Shown one piece after another: positions 33,238 through 45,100 of a DNA stretch of 64,000 bases. The translations under genes were made by a program, and so were the position numbers. Within the stretch, counting starts at the first letter, position 1. Every line of letters starts with the position of its first letter. The notes below the pieces were generated by a model. It saw nothing but the letters and a program-made list of their open reading frames with translations, was not told the DNA's origin and made no database searches. The DNA is from Monosiga brevicollis MX1 (Eukaryota > Opisthokonta > Choanoflagellata > Craspedida > Salpingoecidae): positions 3,187,872 through 3,251,871 of the forward strand of contig NW_001865039.1 of assembly GCF_000002865.3 (NCBI RefSeq), given 5' to 3'.

Positions 33238-33417
33238 GCTGTGTTTTTGGAGCTCGAACAGAAAATGATGCTGTTTCTGTGTGCTGACAAAAAAAAAAAA
33301 AATCGGAAAAAACAAACAAACACTTGAAGACGATCCGCTGTCCTTTTCCACAAGAATGATGGGCGGCCTGGGGCCTGTGACGGGATGTTCAGTTTGGGGT
33401 TTGAATTGTCATAAATC

Positions 33418-35141
33418 TACGCGCTCTGCGCAATTTTGGCCATAAGCATGGCCTCCATGTCTTCGAGATCCATGCCCTCATCGGGGGCTATATCGGCTTC
33501 GGTGGTCGTTGGCGCTTCTGCAGTCAACGGAGTCCCGGTGGTCTCGGTCGTCATGAGCTCAATCTAAGGAACGTTTGGGGCCGAGGTTAGAGGCGCAGAT
33601 CAAACATGTTTTGTCCCGGCAGGCTGGCAACTGACCTTTTTGAGGCCATTTTGAGCGCCACGCGAGCGTTCCCGAAGCATCGCCTCAAGCTACAAGCATA
33701 GAATGGCAGCGGCATGAGATGGGTGCACATGCGGCGGCGGCCGACACCTAGGTTATAACGTACAGCGCTCTGTCGCGAGCGAAAAGACACAATTGCCCGC
33801 CCCGGCTTTCCAAAAACAATCTCATCCAGTCGTCCATACTAAGCGAGCGATGACCGGGCGTTGGGAAGTGAGCATGAGCTACCAAGATCCACAAACGGCA
33901 AGCTTTGGGGATGGGCGCCCTCAAGCTCGCAGCTGCGAGTCATCAAAAAAAAAAAAAAAATGGCCCAGTTGTCAACCAAGCAGCAGGGCATCTTGAGCAC
34001 ACTGATACAGACCTTGTCGAAGATATCACGTAGACTCGTGTCTGTATGATTGGTCTTCGAATCCCACTTAACCTGGCAATATGCGGTCAAAAAGACGGCA
34101 CGCGGATCAAATCGAGAACACTTTGGCGAACTCTGGAGCGTCACAGAACACCTTGAACTGGTCTAACCTTGAGAACCCCGTGCTGAGATGCTTCTGCAGC
34201 ACGGCGATTACTTGCATCATGAGCTCGTTGAAGCTCGGCTTCGATGCGGACCTGCTCAGCTTCGAGGCGCTCGATGCCCTCCGCACGCAATCGCTTAATC
34301 TGTTCATCATGGGTTTGAACCAGAAGCCAGGACACGCCGCACGCGCCGAGTGTGAATGATGGGGCTGACGGCGAAAGGTAACTGGTGCAGACAAGGACAA
34401 GACGAAAGCCGCCAACAACAAGGGGTGTGTGTGTGTGTGTGTGTGTGAGCAAGCAGCAAGGCCAACCTCCGCCTGCATTTGCGCATCATGCTGCCGCGTT
34501 GCAGCCTTGACACGCTTGGCATCGCGCTCACGGGCATCCAGCTCTACAGGGCAAGTTTGGTTTAAAGAGTAAAGTTTGGCCCTTCATGTGGTGCTGTGCG
34601 ATACGGGCTGCGGTCGTGGCGTGTTCCATACCTTCACGGGCTTTGCGTTGCTCTTCATTGAGCTTGGCATGTCGCACTTGGGCGGCCTGCTTTGCTTTGA
34701 GCTTGGCATCATACTTGGCACGGCTTGTCTCATCTGACAAGAGCTCATACGCCTCGCCCAGGGCATCAAACTTGATGCGCAATCTCTTTTTCTCTATCGC
34801 CACGCGCCCCCGCCAAGAAACACGGGCAGAATTAGTGGGTGGCCTCGTGTGGTTTGCCAACCTTGGCCTCTGAATCGAGGCTGCCGTCAAACAACCAGCT
34901 CGCCCATGGCTGACGCACCACTTTCAGAGACGTTCATGTGCTTGTCCGGGTGATATTTGCGTGACATGTCTCGCTTGGCCTTGCGAATCTGGACATGCAC
35001 AAGAACCCTCCATGAGACGAGCTACCAATACTGAGAAAGGGACTCACTTTGGCAACATGGGATACCAAGGGCACAAACCTCTTCAATGGTGGCCGTCATT
35101 TCGATGCCCAGCACCTCGTACGGACACGATCCATCCTCCAT
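33418..35141 (-). CDS. DNAJC17: DNAJC17/Cwf23-type J-domain and RRM spliceosomal protein
   Basis: Start ATG 35141 (MEDGSCPYEVLGIEMTATIE), stop TAG 33420-33418 after MLMAKIAQSA. The J domain spans the first three exons: YEVLGI, then AKRDMSRKYHPDKHMNVS with the essential HPD (exon 34988-34919), then FDALGEAYELLSDETSRAKY. A long charged helix follows (34690-34200, with KLNEEQRKAREGMEHA and EGIERLEAEQVRIEAEL). An RRM comes next: QVKWDSKTNHTDTSLRDIFD near 34030 joined to YGRLDEIVFGKPGRAIVSF at about 33838, which carries the RNP-1-like strand. The last exon is acidic. This order is that of DNAJC17 and fungal Cwf23, spliceosome-associated co-chaperones. T/A homopolymers lie in the intron between the two RRM exons. 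Confidence 0.9.
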
Positions 35142-35315
35142 GGTGCTGGTGACCGGGGCAACAGCACCTCTCTCGTTGTCGATCGTTTGGACGAGTTTGA
35201 AAAAAAAGTCAAATTCACCACACCCCTCTAATTTCTTTTAATTATCGCTCTGAGTTGTGTGACAATTTAACACAGTTTGCTTGCGAAAGGGTCTTTGGAA
35301 TCATGAAAGCAGAGC

Positions 35316-35753
35316 ATGGCGAAGCGACCGCGCCCACGAAGGCTTGAGGCCAAGGTCGTGCCGGCCGCCGCTTTTGCCGAGGACGAGCGTTTCCCTGCTG
35401 CGTTTCGACAGCATTTACTGGCAGAAACCCATGAGTCGGGGGCCCAACTTTCTATTTGGATACTATCTCTGTGCGTATGCGAGCTCCTCAAGCTGCGCGC
35501 CGAAGGACACTCCACAGCTGCTCTTCGTCGCGGCCTGGCATTTGCTATCACCATGGCATGCGCGACCCTGCAGTATCATGTCGAATTTGTTCCGCGACCA
35601 GCTTGCATGCCCCGTGATGCAGCGAATCCACATGTAGACGTTGAGCAGGCGCCATATTCTGGTCTGACTGGGGCAGCGCAACTTGAGCGCTTGGCTAGCT
35701 CTGATTCATCCTTCTATAAAATGGCGCGAGCACGATCATCCATGTCAGACTGA
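35316..35753 (+). CDS. Hypothetical 145-residue protein
   Basis: A single frame opens at ATG 35316 (MAKRPRPRRLEAKVV) and closes at TGA 35753. The N-terminus is strongly basic, the middle has a hydrophobic helix (LSIWILSLCVCELLKL), and the end is Ser/Ala-rich. I recognise no domain. It starts about 175 bases from the divergent DNAJC17 start, so the two could share a promoter. Weak minus-strand frames overlap its 3' end. It may instead be a first exon. Confidence 0.3.
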   Translation: MAKRPRPRRLEAKVVPAAAFAEDERFPAAFRQHLLAETHESGAQLSIWILSLCVCELLKLRAEGHSTAALRRGLAFAITMACATLQYHVEFVPRPACMPRDAANPHVDVEQAPYSGLTGAAQLERLASSDSSFYKMARARSSMSD

Positions 35754-36600
35754 CGCGCCTGCATCTCTTGTCTGGCGAGGGCGCCATTGCGCAGTATAAT
35801 TTGGCGCTCACTCATGATCTCCTGCATAACCGAGATCAGCTTTGTCCAAACCTCGCGGCGACCAGCAGGAGCGCGGGTGTGATCGATCACATCCGCATTG
35901 CCGGTCTCGGGCAGTTCCTTCTCGTCAGCTTCAAACTGCTCCATGATATCCAAAAATAGACACCACCTTTGATGCCGTTTGCCCAGACGTTCGTTTCAAT
36001 TCTTCAATTGAAGATCTTTCCATGCCAAGCGGCGCAGGTCTTTGTATTGTACAGGCAAAATACCGATTGCGAACAACCTACAGAGCCAGTTGTGGTAAGG
36101 TGGGGACGTGTTCTAAAAGCCTCAGCATAGACCACGAAGAACGCGGGACAACAAATAACAAAAAGGAAAAAGGAAAGGCAAAATACGAACTAGCACAGGC
36201 ACAACAAGGCTCAAGCGTACCGTAGCTGCATGCCGTGTTCAAAAGATTGACATTGAAGCATTCGAGAACATCCACGATCTCACTTGGCCGAGAAAAAGTG
36301 GGCAAGGCAAGTCCACTCAATCTCAAAAATCGAATCAACGGCATTTGAGCGTCTCAAAAACCTGCCATATCGCGGTTTTCAAACTTCTTAGCGAAGCACC
36401 ACTTCAAGGCTTTGCCCAACAAGAAGTCGTGTGCAAGGTGTTTCATGGCGATCGGCACCTCCGGCGCCGACTCTGTTCTCAGGTATGTCCGAACATGTCC
36501 ATGAAGAGGCGGAGAATCAACGAAAATCAATTGTGTGACAGTCGGCTTGGGACTCGGACAGCGATGCACACGGTATAGAGCATAGCTCAAGTTAAAATGA
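35714..36600 (-). CDS. Possible multi-exon gene, unrecognised
   Basis: Three protein-like minus-strand stretches lie in a row: about 36590-36355 (SPPLHGHVRTYLR, MKHLAHDFLLGKALKWCFAK), about 36344-36226 (IRFLRLSGLALPTFSRPSEI, ending at a good GTACGC donor) and 35944-35714 (MEQFEADEKELPETG, REVWTKLISVMQEIMSERQ). Possible splice sites exist but I could not build one convincing model, and no ATG is obvious at the left of the first block. The last block is an amphipathic, coiled-coil-like helix. No family is recognised. Confidence 0.25.
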
Positions 36601-36619
36601 ATACCAACACGGAACACAG

Positions 36620-37557
36620 CTAGAGCCAGCGAGGCACGCGGGCGCAGTAGTCGTCAAAGGCAAGGCCAAAGATGGAGCGCATCATGGCCTCCTCGCGCGG
36701 TACAAAGAACTTATCAATGATAACAAAGACAGTCCCCACCACAAGCAAGCTCGAGACTTGGCCACAGTAGAACATGCCTCCAACCAGAGTCGTGGTCAAC
36801 CCCAGATACCTGTGTCAAGGCGGTCACCCCAGCGGTGAATTTATCTCCCAACGCTGGTATGGAGCACGACCGTCTACTGCCATGCGTCCACAGCATGGCA
36901 GTAGACGCGCGGCAACAAAGCAAAGAACCAGGTGACGGTAGCAGCAGAGCAAGGACATACATGGGGTTGCGCGTCACTTCAAACCAGCCATCTTGAACCA
37001 GAGCCGTAACGTTCTCAAAGGGCACGACGTCCGTCTCGTGTGTCTTGAACTGTCCACTGGCCGACATGGCGCAGTAAACACCTGTGCACAGGTCGTGGCG
37101 GTGAGACCACGCCTCGGACCAGCTTTTGGGAACCAGAGGGCTTTGAGCGTACCAGTCAGAATGCTGACAACACCCAAGGTCTTCATCCAGCGCTGATCCA
37201 CGCGCAGCAGGTTGCGAAAAGGTAGTGCAGCTGCGGCGCGGCCGAGGGCCGCAGCAAACGGCTGAGGAGGATCCAGGTTCAAGGGAACAGTGAGAACAGG
37301 GCGTTAGTAGCAGACACGTCAGGCAACAGCGCAGGTTCAGACTCGAGCAGTGAAAAGCGCTGCGTCTGTTGATCAGGGATACATACCTCATCAAGGGCAG
37401 ACAAGGGGCGAAAGCGATGATTCAGGTAGATGGCGACGGCTCCTAGGGTAAAATAGCCGGGAGGGTAGAGCAGTGGCTTGGGACGGCCATCACTGGCTTG
37501 TTGATGGCTGCCAAACTGCGGCACTGCCTTGGCCAGGAATGTCAATACACCTGACAT
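36620..37557 (-). CDS. Isoprenylcysteine methyltransferase-like membrane protein
   Basis: Four exons (37557-37387, about 37261-37153, 37081-36961 and 36810-36620) give about 196 residues from MSGVLTFLAKAVP to CARVPRWL. The core is the ICMT/phospholipid-methyltransferase signature: LVQDGWFEVTRNPMYLGLT, containing the R-N-P-M-Y-[LI]-G motif that binds S-adenosylmethionine, followed by two hydrophobic helices, then PREEAMMRSIFGLAFDDY and V-P-R-W-L. The EE and the R-W-L ending are typical. Such enzymes methylate isoprenylated cysteines or lipids in the ER membrane. The N-terminal helix is YPPGYFTLGAVAIYL. A specific ICMT (STE14) identity is uncertain because the protein is shorter than animal ICMT (about 280). 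Most similar in style to generic bacterial/algal ICMT-family methyltransferases. Confidence 0.75.
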
Positions 37558-38226
37558 GGTGGCGGCGCGATTCGCAGCAAGAATGTAGTCAAGTAGTCAA
37601 GTCCAACTTTGAGACGAGGCGGCAGAGGCGTTGTGGTGAGTCACGGGACTCCTGAACTGAGCTCTAAGCAGTTGTAGGCGAGACGAAAATGAGCACCTCC
37701 CTTGCACGGCACGATCGAATCGACTGCAAGGCCGGACATTGCACTGGTCTTGCGATATGTTTTGTGTAAGGCTCAGGAAATCAGACAAACGAGTCGGCCA
37801 TGCTGCTGCTTGCCCAAACCACTGACTGTAGCCCGTAGCTGGGTTTCCAACCATCAATCTCAAAACACACATGCAGCCATAACACCCTTGACCAGGCCGC
37901 ACAGCCAGTGCACCACGCCACCCACACCCGATCCTGCGCCTGCCTGCCTGCCTACCTGTCGCGTCGCATCAACTCCAGAGAGAGTGAGAAACAAGAAGCG
38001 AGCAAACGTTTGTCAGACAAATTGGTAAACCAATTAACACTTGGTAGCGGATGCCGCCACGACGACGACAGCTCTCTCTCTCTCTCTCTCTCTGTGTCTC
38101 TGTCTCTCTCAAACAACACTCTCGACTCTCTCAAACTCTCTCTCTCAAACTCTCTCTCTCTGTTTTTTTTTTTTTTTTTTTTTTTTGTGGAGAAAGGGCA
38201 GTCATCGCATGCCGTGAAACGTGGAG
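37558..38226. other. Divergent intergenic region with CT and T tracts
   Basis: Lies between the divergently transcribed methyltransferase and SRP72 genes. CT-rich repeat about 38071-38160 and a run of 25 T at 38162-38186 occur just upstream of the SRP72 ATG. No exon recognised. Confidence 0.6.
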
Positions 38227-41200
38227 ATGGCGAATGGAGCTGATTCAGGCCCGGAAGAGGCCTTGCGTCGCGCTTTTGGTGACCTGAACCAGGCGCTCCA
38301 AGCTGATAATCCCAGCAAGATTGTGCAGTGTGCTGATCAAGGTTGGTTCGCTCACTTAAAGGCGCCTGCTGCGACCTGAGCCAATCTGACGCTGTTTTGG
38401 GTTTTGCATGTGCTAGTGCTCAAGCTCGAGGCCGATGCGGTCGAGGCGGTGCAGTGCAAGGTCGTTGCGCTGGCCCAGCTGAATCAGTATGACCAAGCCA
38501 TCAAAACCCTTGCGTCCAGCCAGCACCGGTAGGTCCAGCTTCTTCTTCCTTCTTTCTTCTTCTTCTTCTTTTTTTTTCCTTTGCTGTGTGCGTCTCAAAA
38601 GCCGCCCGTGCCCTGACACGACTGCTGGTGTCACCTGCAGATCCCAATTTGCTTATGAAGAGGCCTACTGCCTCTACGCATCCCGCCAGTATGCTCAAGC
38701 TCTCAAGCTAATTGATGGTGCCCTGCAGTCGGCCGAAGGCGCCCAACGCTTGCGCTTTCTCGAGCTGCGTGCCCAGACGGTACGGCTCGACTTCTTCTTC
38801 CATCCCACCTCCGTCTAATGTATTTCTTTGGCTGGCTTGGTTTTGCTTTTGCATCTGTCTGACTTTCAAGACCTCTTTCCTGGTTGTATGCCTTGCTGGA
38901 ATGGCAAACTCCTAGCTGTATCGCTCCGAGGCCAGTGCAGCCAGCGCCGATGCCTACAAGCAGCTTCTCTCGGAGGCGGATGATGGACGCGATGAGGAGC
39001 GTCGCACCAATTACTTGGCTGCCCTCGTTGAAGCCGAGGGCAGTGCTGGTCATGTGAGCATTTTTTTTGTGGGGGGCAAGCGTGTGTTTAAAGGACTGGC
39101 TGAAAGTACGACTCGCTGCTTTCACGATGCCGAATGACTTCTCACTGCCATGGCTTGCGCTGCGCTCAGGTGGCTGATGACGTTTCCTGTTACGAGACTG
39201 CCTACAACAGCGCCAGCATGCGTCTTGTCACTGGCCAGCTCGATGCAGCCGTCAAACTCAGCGACGAGGCCATGCGTACGTTGTTGATCCATGCTGCCTG
39301 GTGTCTTGTCAGTCGCTGCTCCACCCTTCTCACGACGGTGTATTTCCTCGGCCGCCGTGCTCAGGCCTTTGCCAGGCCTATTTTGATGAGGACCCCGTAC
39401 GTGGCGCACCTTCGCGTTTTTGTGGTCTTGCAGGCGATGGCAAAAGACCAGGCTCTCATGTACCCCTCTGCTCTTCTCCATTTGCTACATTAGTCATCCA
39501 CTCCCGAGGATGTGGCCCAATCCATGGCCCTGCTTGAATGCCAAAAGGCGGTGGCACTGCAAATGAAAGGCCATACAGCCGAAGCGCTCGATATCTACAA
39601 ACGAATTGTCCGCGAACGGTACGATGCTGCCCTTGTCTGCTCGCGAGTCTTTTGCGTGTCATCGTTTGACTTGCGACCCCCACGTGACAAATGGCTCGGG
39701 TTTGTTCTGCAACAACAGAAACAATCTGGGTGTTGTTGCCGTGGCAGCGAACAACATTGTGTCCATTCACCAGGTATGAGGGTCTGCTTTTCCCCTTCCC
39801 ACCCTGAAAGTACTTGCTCGGCATCTGTTTTGTCCTGCCCAACCAAACTAAGCCCGTCTCGTCATGAAACGTGCAGGGCTCGGATGTGTTCGACTCGAAG
39901 AAGCGTATCAAGGCGGCCGCCAACCCCGACGTGCTGGCCAAGCTCAACACCAAGCAGCGCCAAAATATTGAGCTAAACCAAGCCCTTTTGCTGTTGTACT
40001 CCAATACCCTGGATGCCTGCTACACCAGCTGCGCCGAGCTTCACGAACGCTATCCGAAAAGGTACGACCGGATAACCTCCGCAAGATTGGACTTGGCAGG
40101 GTTCAACCTCGCACTCTTATCGTGAACGACTGCCATGCCATGCATTACCCCATTGTTCTAGTCGCACCATCCTGTGGATCCATGTGGCGGCTTTGCTGCG
40201 CGATAAAAGCGTGGCTGATAAACCTGCTGCTGTCCGCGTACGTTTCTCCGTGAGTCGCAACATCGAGCTCGCCCCATCTTTCTCACCTACTGGCTTCTAA
40301 TGGTTAGGCGCTGGCTGAAAAGTATGATCAAAGCACCGACTTGGTCCTGGCCGAGGCCCAGGCCCAGCTCGAAGCTGGTGAGTTGTCTGCCCAGCCCACC
40401 TGGCGTTCAACCTGGACATTGTGTGGTCTAACCTCCAACTCATGGCTGCGACTCATCTCGGCTCATCTTGTCCTTAACAGGCCACCGTGACGCGGCCAGC
40501 AAGCTGCTTGAGAACAATGCTCAGCTTGCCAGCAGTCCAGCCATCCTGGGCTACCTCATTGCGTCTGCCCGGCAGCACGCTCCCGAAAGCGTGTCCGGTC
40601 TCCTGGAGCGCGCCGTCAAGCTTTGGTCTGCCCGCCAGGTATGAGCCGCCCTTCTCCCCTGAGAGGGGGGACATGTTGTGGCTACCGCTTGGCTGTCCCT
40701 TGATGCTCATGGCTGTTGATGCCTGGGGCAGGAGCAGGGCGATGCTGCAGAGCAGGTACTTGTTGCCTTACTGCGAGCCCTGAGTGCAAAGCATGCACAA
40801 CAGCACGAAGACGAGGCCGCCGTCGACTGCTTGCGACGTGCCGTGCAGATTGACGACGAGAATGCTGGTCTGCTGGCTGAGTTCGTCCTGGCTCTGGCCA
40901 AGACCGACGTCGAAGCTGCAGAGCAGGTTTGGCACTTCTTTTTGTTACCCTTGAATCTGCCAAATGCGTTCAACTCACCCCGATTGGTACGGATGTTGCT
41001 CCATAGTATGCTGAAAAGTTGCCTTCGGCGGATGTGGCAGGCGACGACGAGCAGCTGGACGTTGACGCTCTTGAAGAAGCCGCTTACCTGCGCGTTAGCA
41101 AGGTGTGTACGGGGCCTCGGGCCGAGACGAAGCGCATGCTGACAGGGGCGCATGCCTGCCGCGCCGGCTTGAGCTCCTTCCCATTCTGTTTGGCCTGTGA

Positions 41201-41735
41201 CACTTGCCTCATGCTAACGTTTGCACCTGTGCCGTTCCCAACGCATTGCTCATGGGTAGTTCCGTGCCCGGCGTGAAGCACCGGAAGCGCGTGGCCCGCA
41301 AGCATCCCAAGCAGACGTCGAGGCTGCCAACGCCACGACGAGTGCAGTGCGTACCAAGCACAAGCGCAAGCGTCGTGGCCCTCTGCCCAAAAACTACGAT
41401 CCGAACCGTCAGCCCGATCCCGAGCGCTGGCTCAAGAAGTATGAGCGAAGCAGCTATGCCGGCCGCCGCCGTCGTCGCGTCAAGGACAATCTGGCCAAGG
41501 GCAGCCAGGGCGCCGCCAGTATCTCTCAAGCAGAGGCCGAGTATGTACACGTTCTTGAGTCTGTCTCCTGACTGCTGGGTGCCCAACACGCCTTGCTCAC
41601 TCACGCTCTTTGTTCTGCTTCATCAATAGGCGACTTGATGCCAGCCTGCGCGCCCCGCCACCAACTGAGCCCGTCCAGAACAAGAAGGTGGCAGCCGCCA
41701 AGAAGAAGGGCAAAAAGGGTGGCAAGCGCCGTTAA
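38227..41735 (+). CDS. SRP72: Signal recognition particle subunit SRP72
   Basis: About 16 exons from ATG 38227 (MANGADSGPEEALRRAFGD) to TAA 41733-41735. The N-terminal two thirds are TPR-like helical repeats: VVALAQLNQYDQAIKTL, YEEAYCLYASRQYAQALKLI, NYLAALVEAEGS, VALQMKGHTAEALDIYKRIV, NNLGVVAVAANN (near 39730), LLLYSNTLDACYTSCAEL and LAEAQAQLEAGHRDAASKLL. The C-terminal RNA-binding region is diagnostic: KHKRKRRGPLPKNYDPNRQP with DPERWLKKYERS and GKGSQGA-like residues, followed by a Lys-rich tail. SRP72 binds 7S RNA with SRP68 and is needed for protein translocation into the ER. Introns are about 60-150 bases. Intact throughout as far as can be judged. Confidence 0.92.
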
Positions 41736-42195
41736 GTTCTCCGCGCTACCCACTTCCTTCACGTGTTGATCTCTACATCAAATTCAAAACAGCAAATTGC
41801 ATCGAGCATCGAGTGAGGAAGCACACGACTCAAAAAAAAAAGACTGACATGTGAAAGCTTGTTGTCAGATTTCTAATTGTCAGCCGGTTCTGGCTTGCAA
41901 GCCTTTTCCTTAACGTCTGAGAGGACTGGCAACAAGACCGCGGACAACTCCGCCTCTTTCGCGCACCAACTGGTCCTCGGGCTGCGGGGCTGCTTTGCAC
42001 TTCAGCGTGCAGCTGCGACTACGGCTGGGCAAATTGATGAAGAGCAAACGGATCGAGTATACGCACGGGGGTCACACAATATCGCCTCTGACCCCGTTTC
42101 AGGCCCGCGCCTGTTAAATTTGAGCCTAGCACGCGCCCCGCGTGGCTCGGCTGCTGCAATCAACCCCGCACCGCCCTTCCCTTTTACCAGCCATC
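41736..42195. other. Intergenic SRP72-kinesin
   Basis: Tandem genes separated by 460 bases. Contains an A run near 41831, the TGTCAGATT element and GC-rich DNA up to the kinesin ATG. No exon. Confidence 0.6.
41863..41884 (+). promoter_or_regulatory. TGTCAGATT with adjacent TTGTCAG half-copy
   Basis: One exact TGTCAGATT at 41863-41871 and a partial copy (AATTGTCAG) ending at 41883, 330 bases upstream of the kinesin start and 128 bases after the SRP72 stop. Part of the recurrent intergenic element. Confidence 0.35.
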
Positions 42196-45100
42196 ATGGC
42201 GGAGAGTGTGAAGGTACAACATGCAATCGGCTCCTCGCTGCGTCTGATATGCTATCGTTTGGTGCGTGTGTTGAATCGGTTGGGTTGTCATTCAACACTC
42301 CCTCGTGCTGATACGAGTCGCAGGTGGCAGTTCGCGTACGGCCGTTCAACAGCCGAGAAAAGGCGGCCAACGCTCAACTGATTCTCAAGATGGAAGGAGA
42401 TTCGACCGTCATCACCAATCCAGAGGATAACACGGAAAAAAAGTTTGCCTTTGATCACTCCTACTGGAGTCACGACCACTTTGAAGAGTTGGCCGATGGC
42501 TACCTCGAGCCCACCGACCCGGTGTACGCCGATCAAAAGCGCGTCTTTGCCGATTTGGGTCAAGGCGTTCTCGACAATGCATGGAATGGCTACAACGCCT
42601 CTCTCATGGCCTATGGCCAAACTGGTACGGCAAGCGCGCGCCGTGTAAGCCTTTCCAACCGAGCCAGTGCTTGGGAAATTCACCCATCGGCTCACTTGTC
42701 CATGGTTTTAGGGTCGGGCAAATCCTACAGTATGGTGGGCTACGGCGTGAACAAAGGTGCGTGATAGCAAGTGCACACCAATGCGAGCAGTGTACCAAGG
42801 TTGAAAGCCTTATTGTTGGCGCCTCAACTTTGTGGCACAGGGATTGTCCCCGTGACCTGCGAGCAGCTCTTCAAGCAGATCGAAAGCAAAAATGCGGACA
42901 ACATTCAGTGCCAAGTTACCTTTTCCATGCTCGAGGTCTGCCCCCCCCCTGAGAGCGCGCGTTGCGCTACAACTGAAAGACCACACTTCCAATGCCATAC
43001 CGCCTGCCCATGCTTTTATCCGTTTTGCACGCTCATGGTGCGCGTGGCTTTCTGTTGCTGCATACAGATTTACAACGAACAAGTTCGCGACCTCCTCTCG
43101 CATCAATCAGTTCGCGGTGGCATGAAGGTGCGACGTTTCTCACAGAGGCTGCGCTCGGTGTTATTCGGCTGGTCGTTGCATTTGCCATGAGATGAATGCC
43201 CTCTGCCCTTTTGTAGGTGCGCCAACACCCCAAGAAGGGATTTTACGTTGAAGGTCTCCGTGTCGTGCCTGTCGGCAACTACGCTGATATCGAGGCTCGT
43301 ATTGAAGAGGTAAATACCTTCACAACATGATCTGCCCGCGACGCTGGCCCTTTCATTCAAGGCCAGCTGTCAAAGCTCATACGCCTGTGCGACAACAACC
43401 CAGGGCACCAAGAACCGCACCATTGCAGCCACAAACATGAACGCCACCAGCTCGCGTGCACATACCATTGTCACCATCAATTTTGCACAAAAGGCCCAGG
43501 TGCGTGATGTGAAGTGCAATAGCTCTGGTTTCTTGCGCACATCTACGCCTTCGCCCCGTGACTTGCCTTGCAAACGCCTGCTGGCAAACAGAATGCTGAT
43601 AACGTCAACATGACCAAATCGTCAAGCATCAACCTCGTTGATCTTGCTGGCTCGGAACGCGCTGAGAGCACAGGTGCCGTGACCTGAGCAAAGAAGCTAT
43701 TGAGAAAGGTTTCGAGCCATGGCATGCGTATGTGCTTGCAGCCTGCAAGAGGGACCTCACTGCCGCCATCTTTTGCCGTGGATAGGTGCTACGGGCGATC
43801 GACTCAAGGAGGGTGCAGCCATCAACCAATCGCTCTCGACTCTTGGCAATGTCATCTCAGCGCTTGTTGACGTGCAAAACGGCGATCGCAAGGTATATGC
43901 GTGTATGTGTGTTGTGGGGGGGGGGACGGAGGGGGCAGCGAATTGATGCACAATTCGCTGTACAGGACAATTCAACCGTCGCGTTTGGCTAATCCTGCAA
44001 CTTGGACCTGTGTTTCTGTGTGACTGTCGACAGAAAATCATTCCTTTCCGTGATTCCGTCTTGACACGATTGCTCAAGAATGCACTTGGTGGCAACAGCA
44101 AGACTGTCATGGTGAGTCTTGCCAGCTTTTGGGTAGTGGGTGTTGCTCAGTCCTGTGCCACCATCGCCGCAAATCTCACGGCTTGCACTTGGCTTCTGTG
44201 ACAGATTGCAGCCTTGTCTCCAGCTGATATCAACTACGACGGTGCGAGCCACTGCTTCTGATCGGCTGCTCGCGTCCCGCGCCCGTGTTTCTAGCTTTCT
44301 CTGCTAGGCTCGACTCTGGGATGCCTCTTGCACTGCTTCACAGTCAAATGCCGACTTTTCCTTTCTCCTATTTGATCATTTCAGAGACGCTTTCCACACT
44401 GCGCTTTGCTGATCGCGTCAAGAGTATTAAGACACAAGCTGTGGTGAATGAGACACCCACTGAGCGTCTTATTCGTGAGCTGAAGGAAGAAAATGCACGC
44501 CTTATGGAGATGCTCAAGGCAGGCAAACTGCCGGCCGGCATGATGCCCATGTCCATGGATGGGTCGAATTCGGTGCGTAACGTATGCCTACGGTCGTCCC
44601 GTGCGACCAAACTTACGTGACGCCGTGCCATAGCCCGAGGATGCTCAAGCCACCAAGGAGATGGAGGAGCAGCTACGACGCCAAATGGATGACAACCGGC
44701 GTTTGGAGGAGGAAATGGCGCAATGGGAAAAGCGGCTGCAAGAGGCCAAAGAAGAAAAAGAGCGCGCGGTTTGTCAAGCCCGCCCACTAAGCTGGGTGCT
44801 CGCTCGTTGGTACTGACTGTTTGCAACCCTCTGTTCTTAGCTGCAAGCCCGCAACTCGGAGAAGGAAAAAAGAAAGCAAGTGCCACACTTTTGGAACATG
44901 AACGCCGACCCTGCTTTGAGTGGTATATATGGCATTGTTATCGTACATGCCACTGTCTCATCTGTCATTCGTCATCTGCTGTGTTGGCTCATGCACTGCT
45001 GCACCGTGGAACTCATGCCTGCAGGCGTGGTGGCCTATTTCCTGGAGCAGCCCACGTCGCTTATTGGCAACGGCAAAGCCAACGGTATGGCATCAGCGCA

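Noticed and set aside
37900-38186. Possible telomere-like or transposon end in the repeat-rich stretch before SRP72
   Set aside because: Only CT and T tracts; no terminal inverted repeats, target duplication or transposase-like frame.
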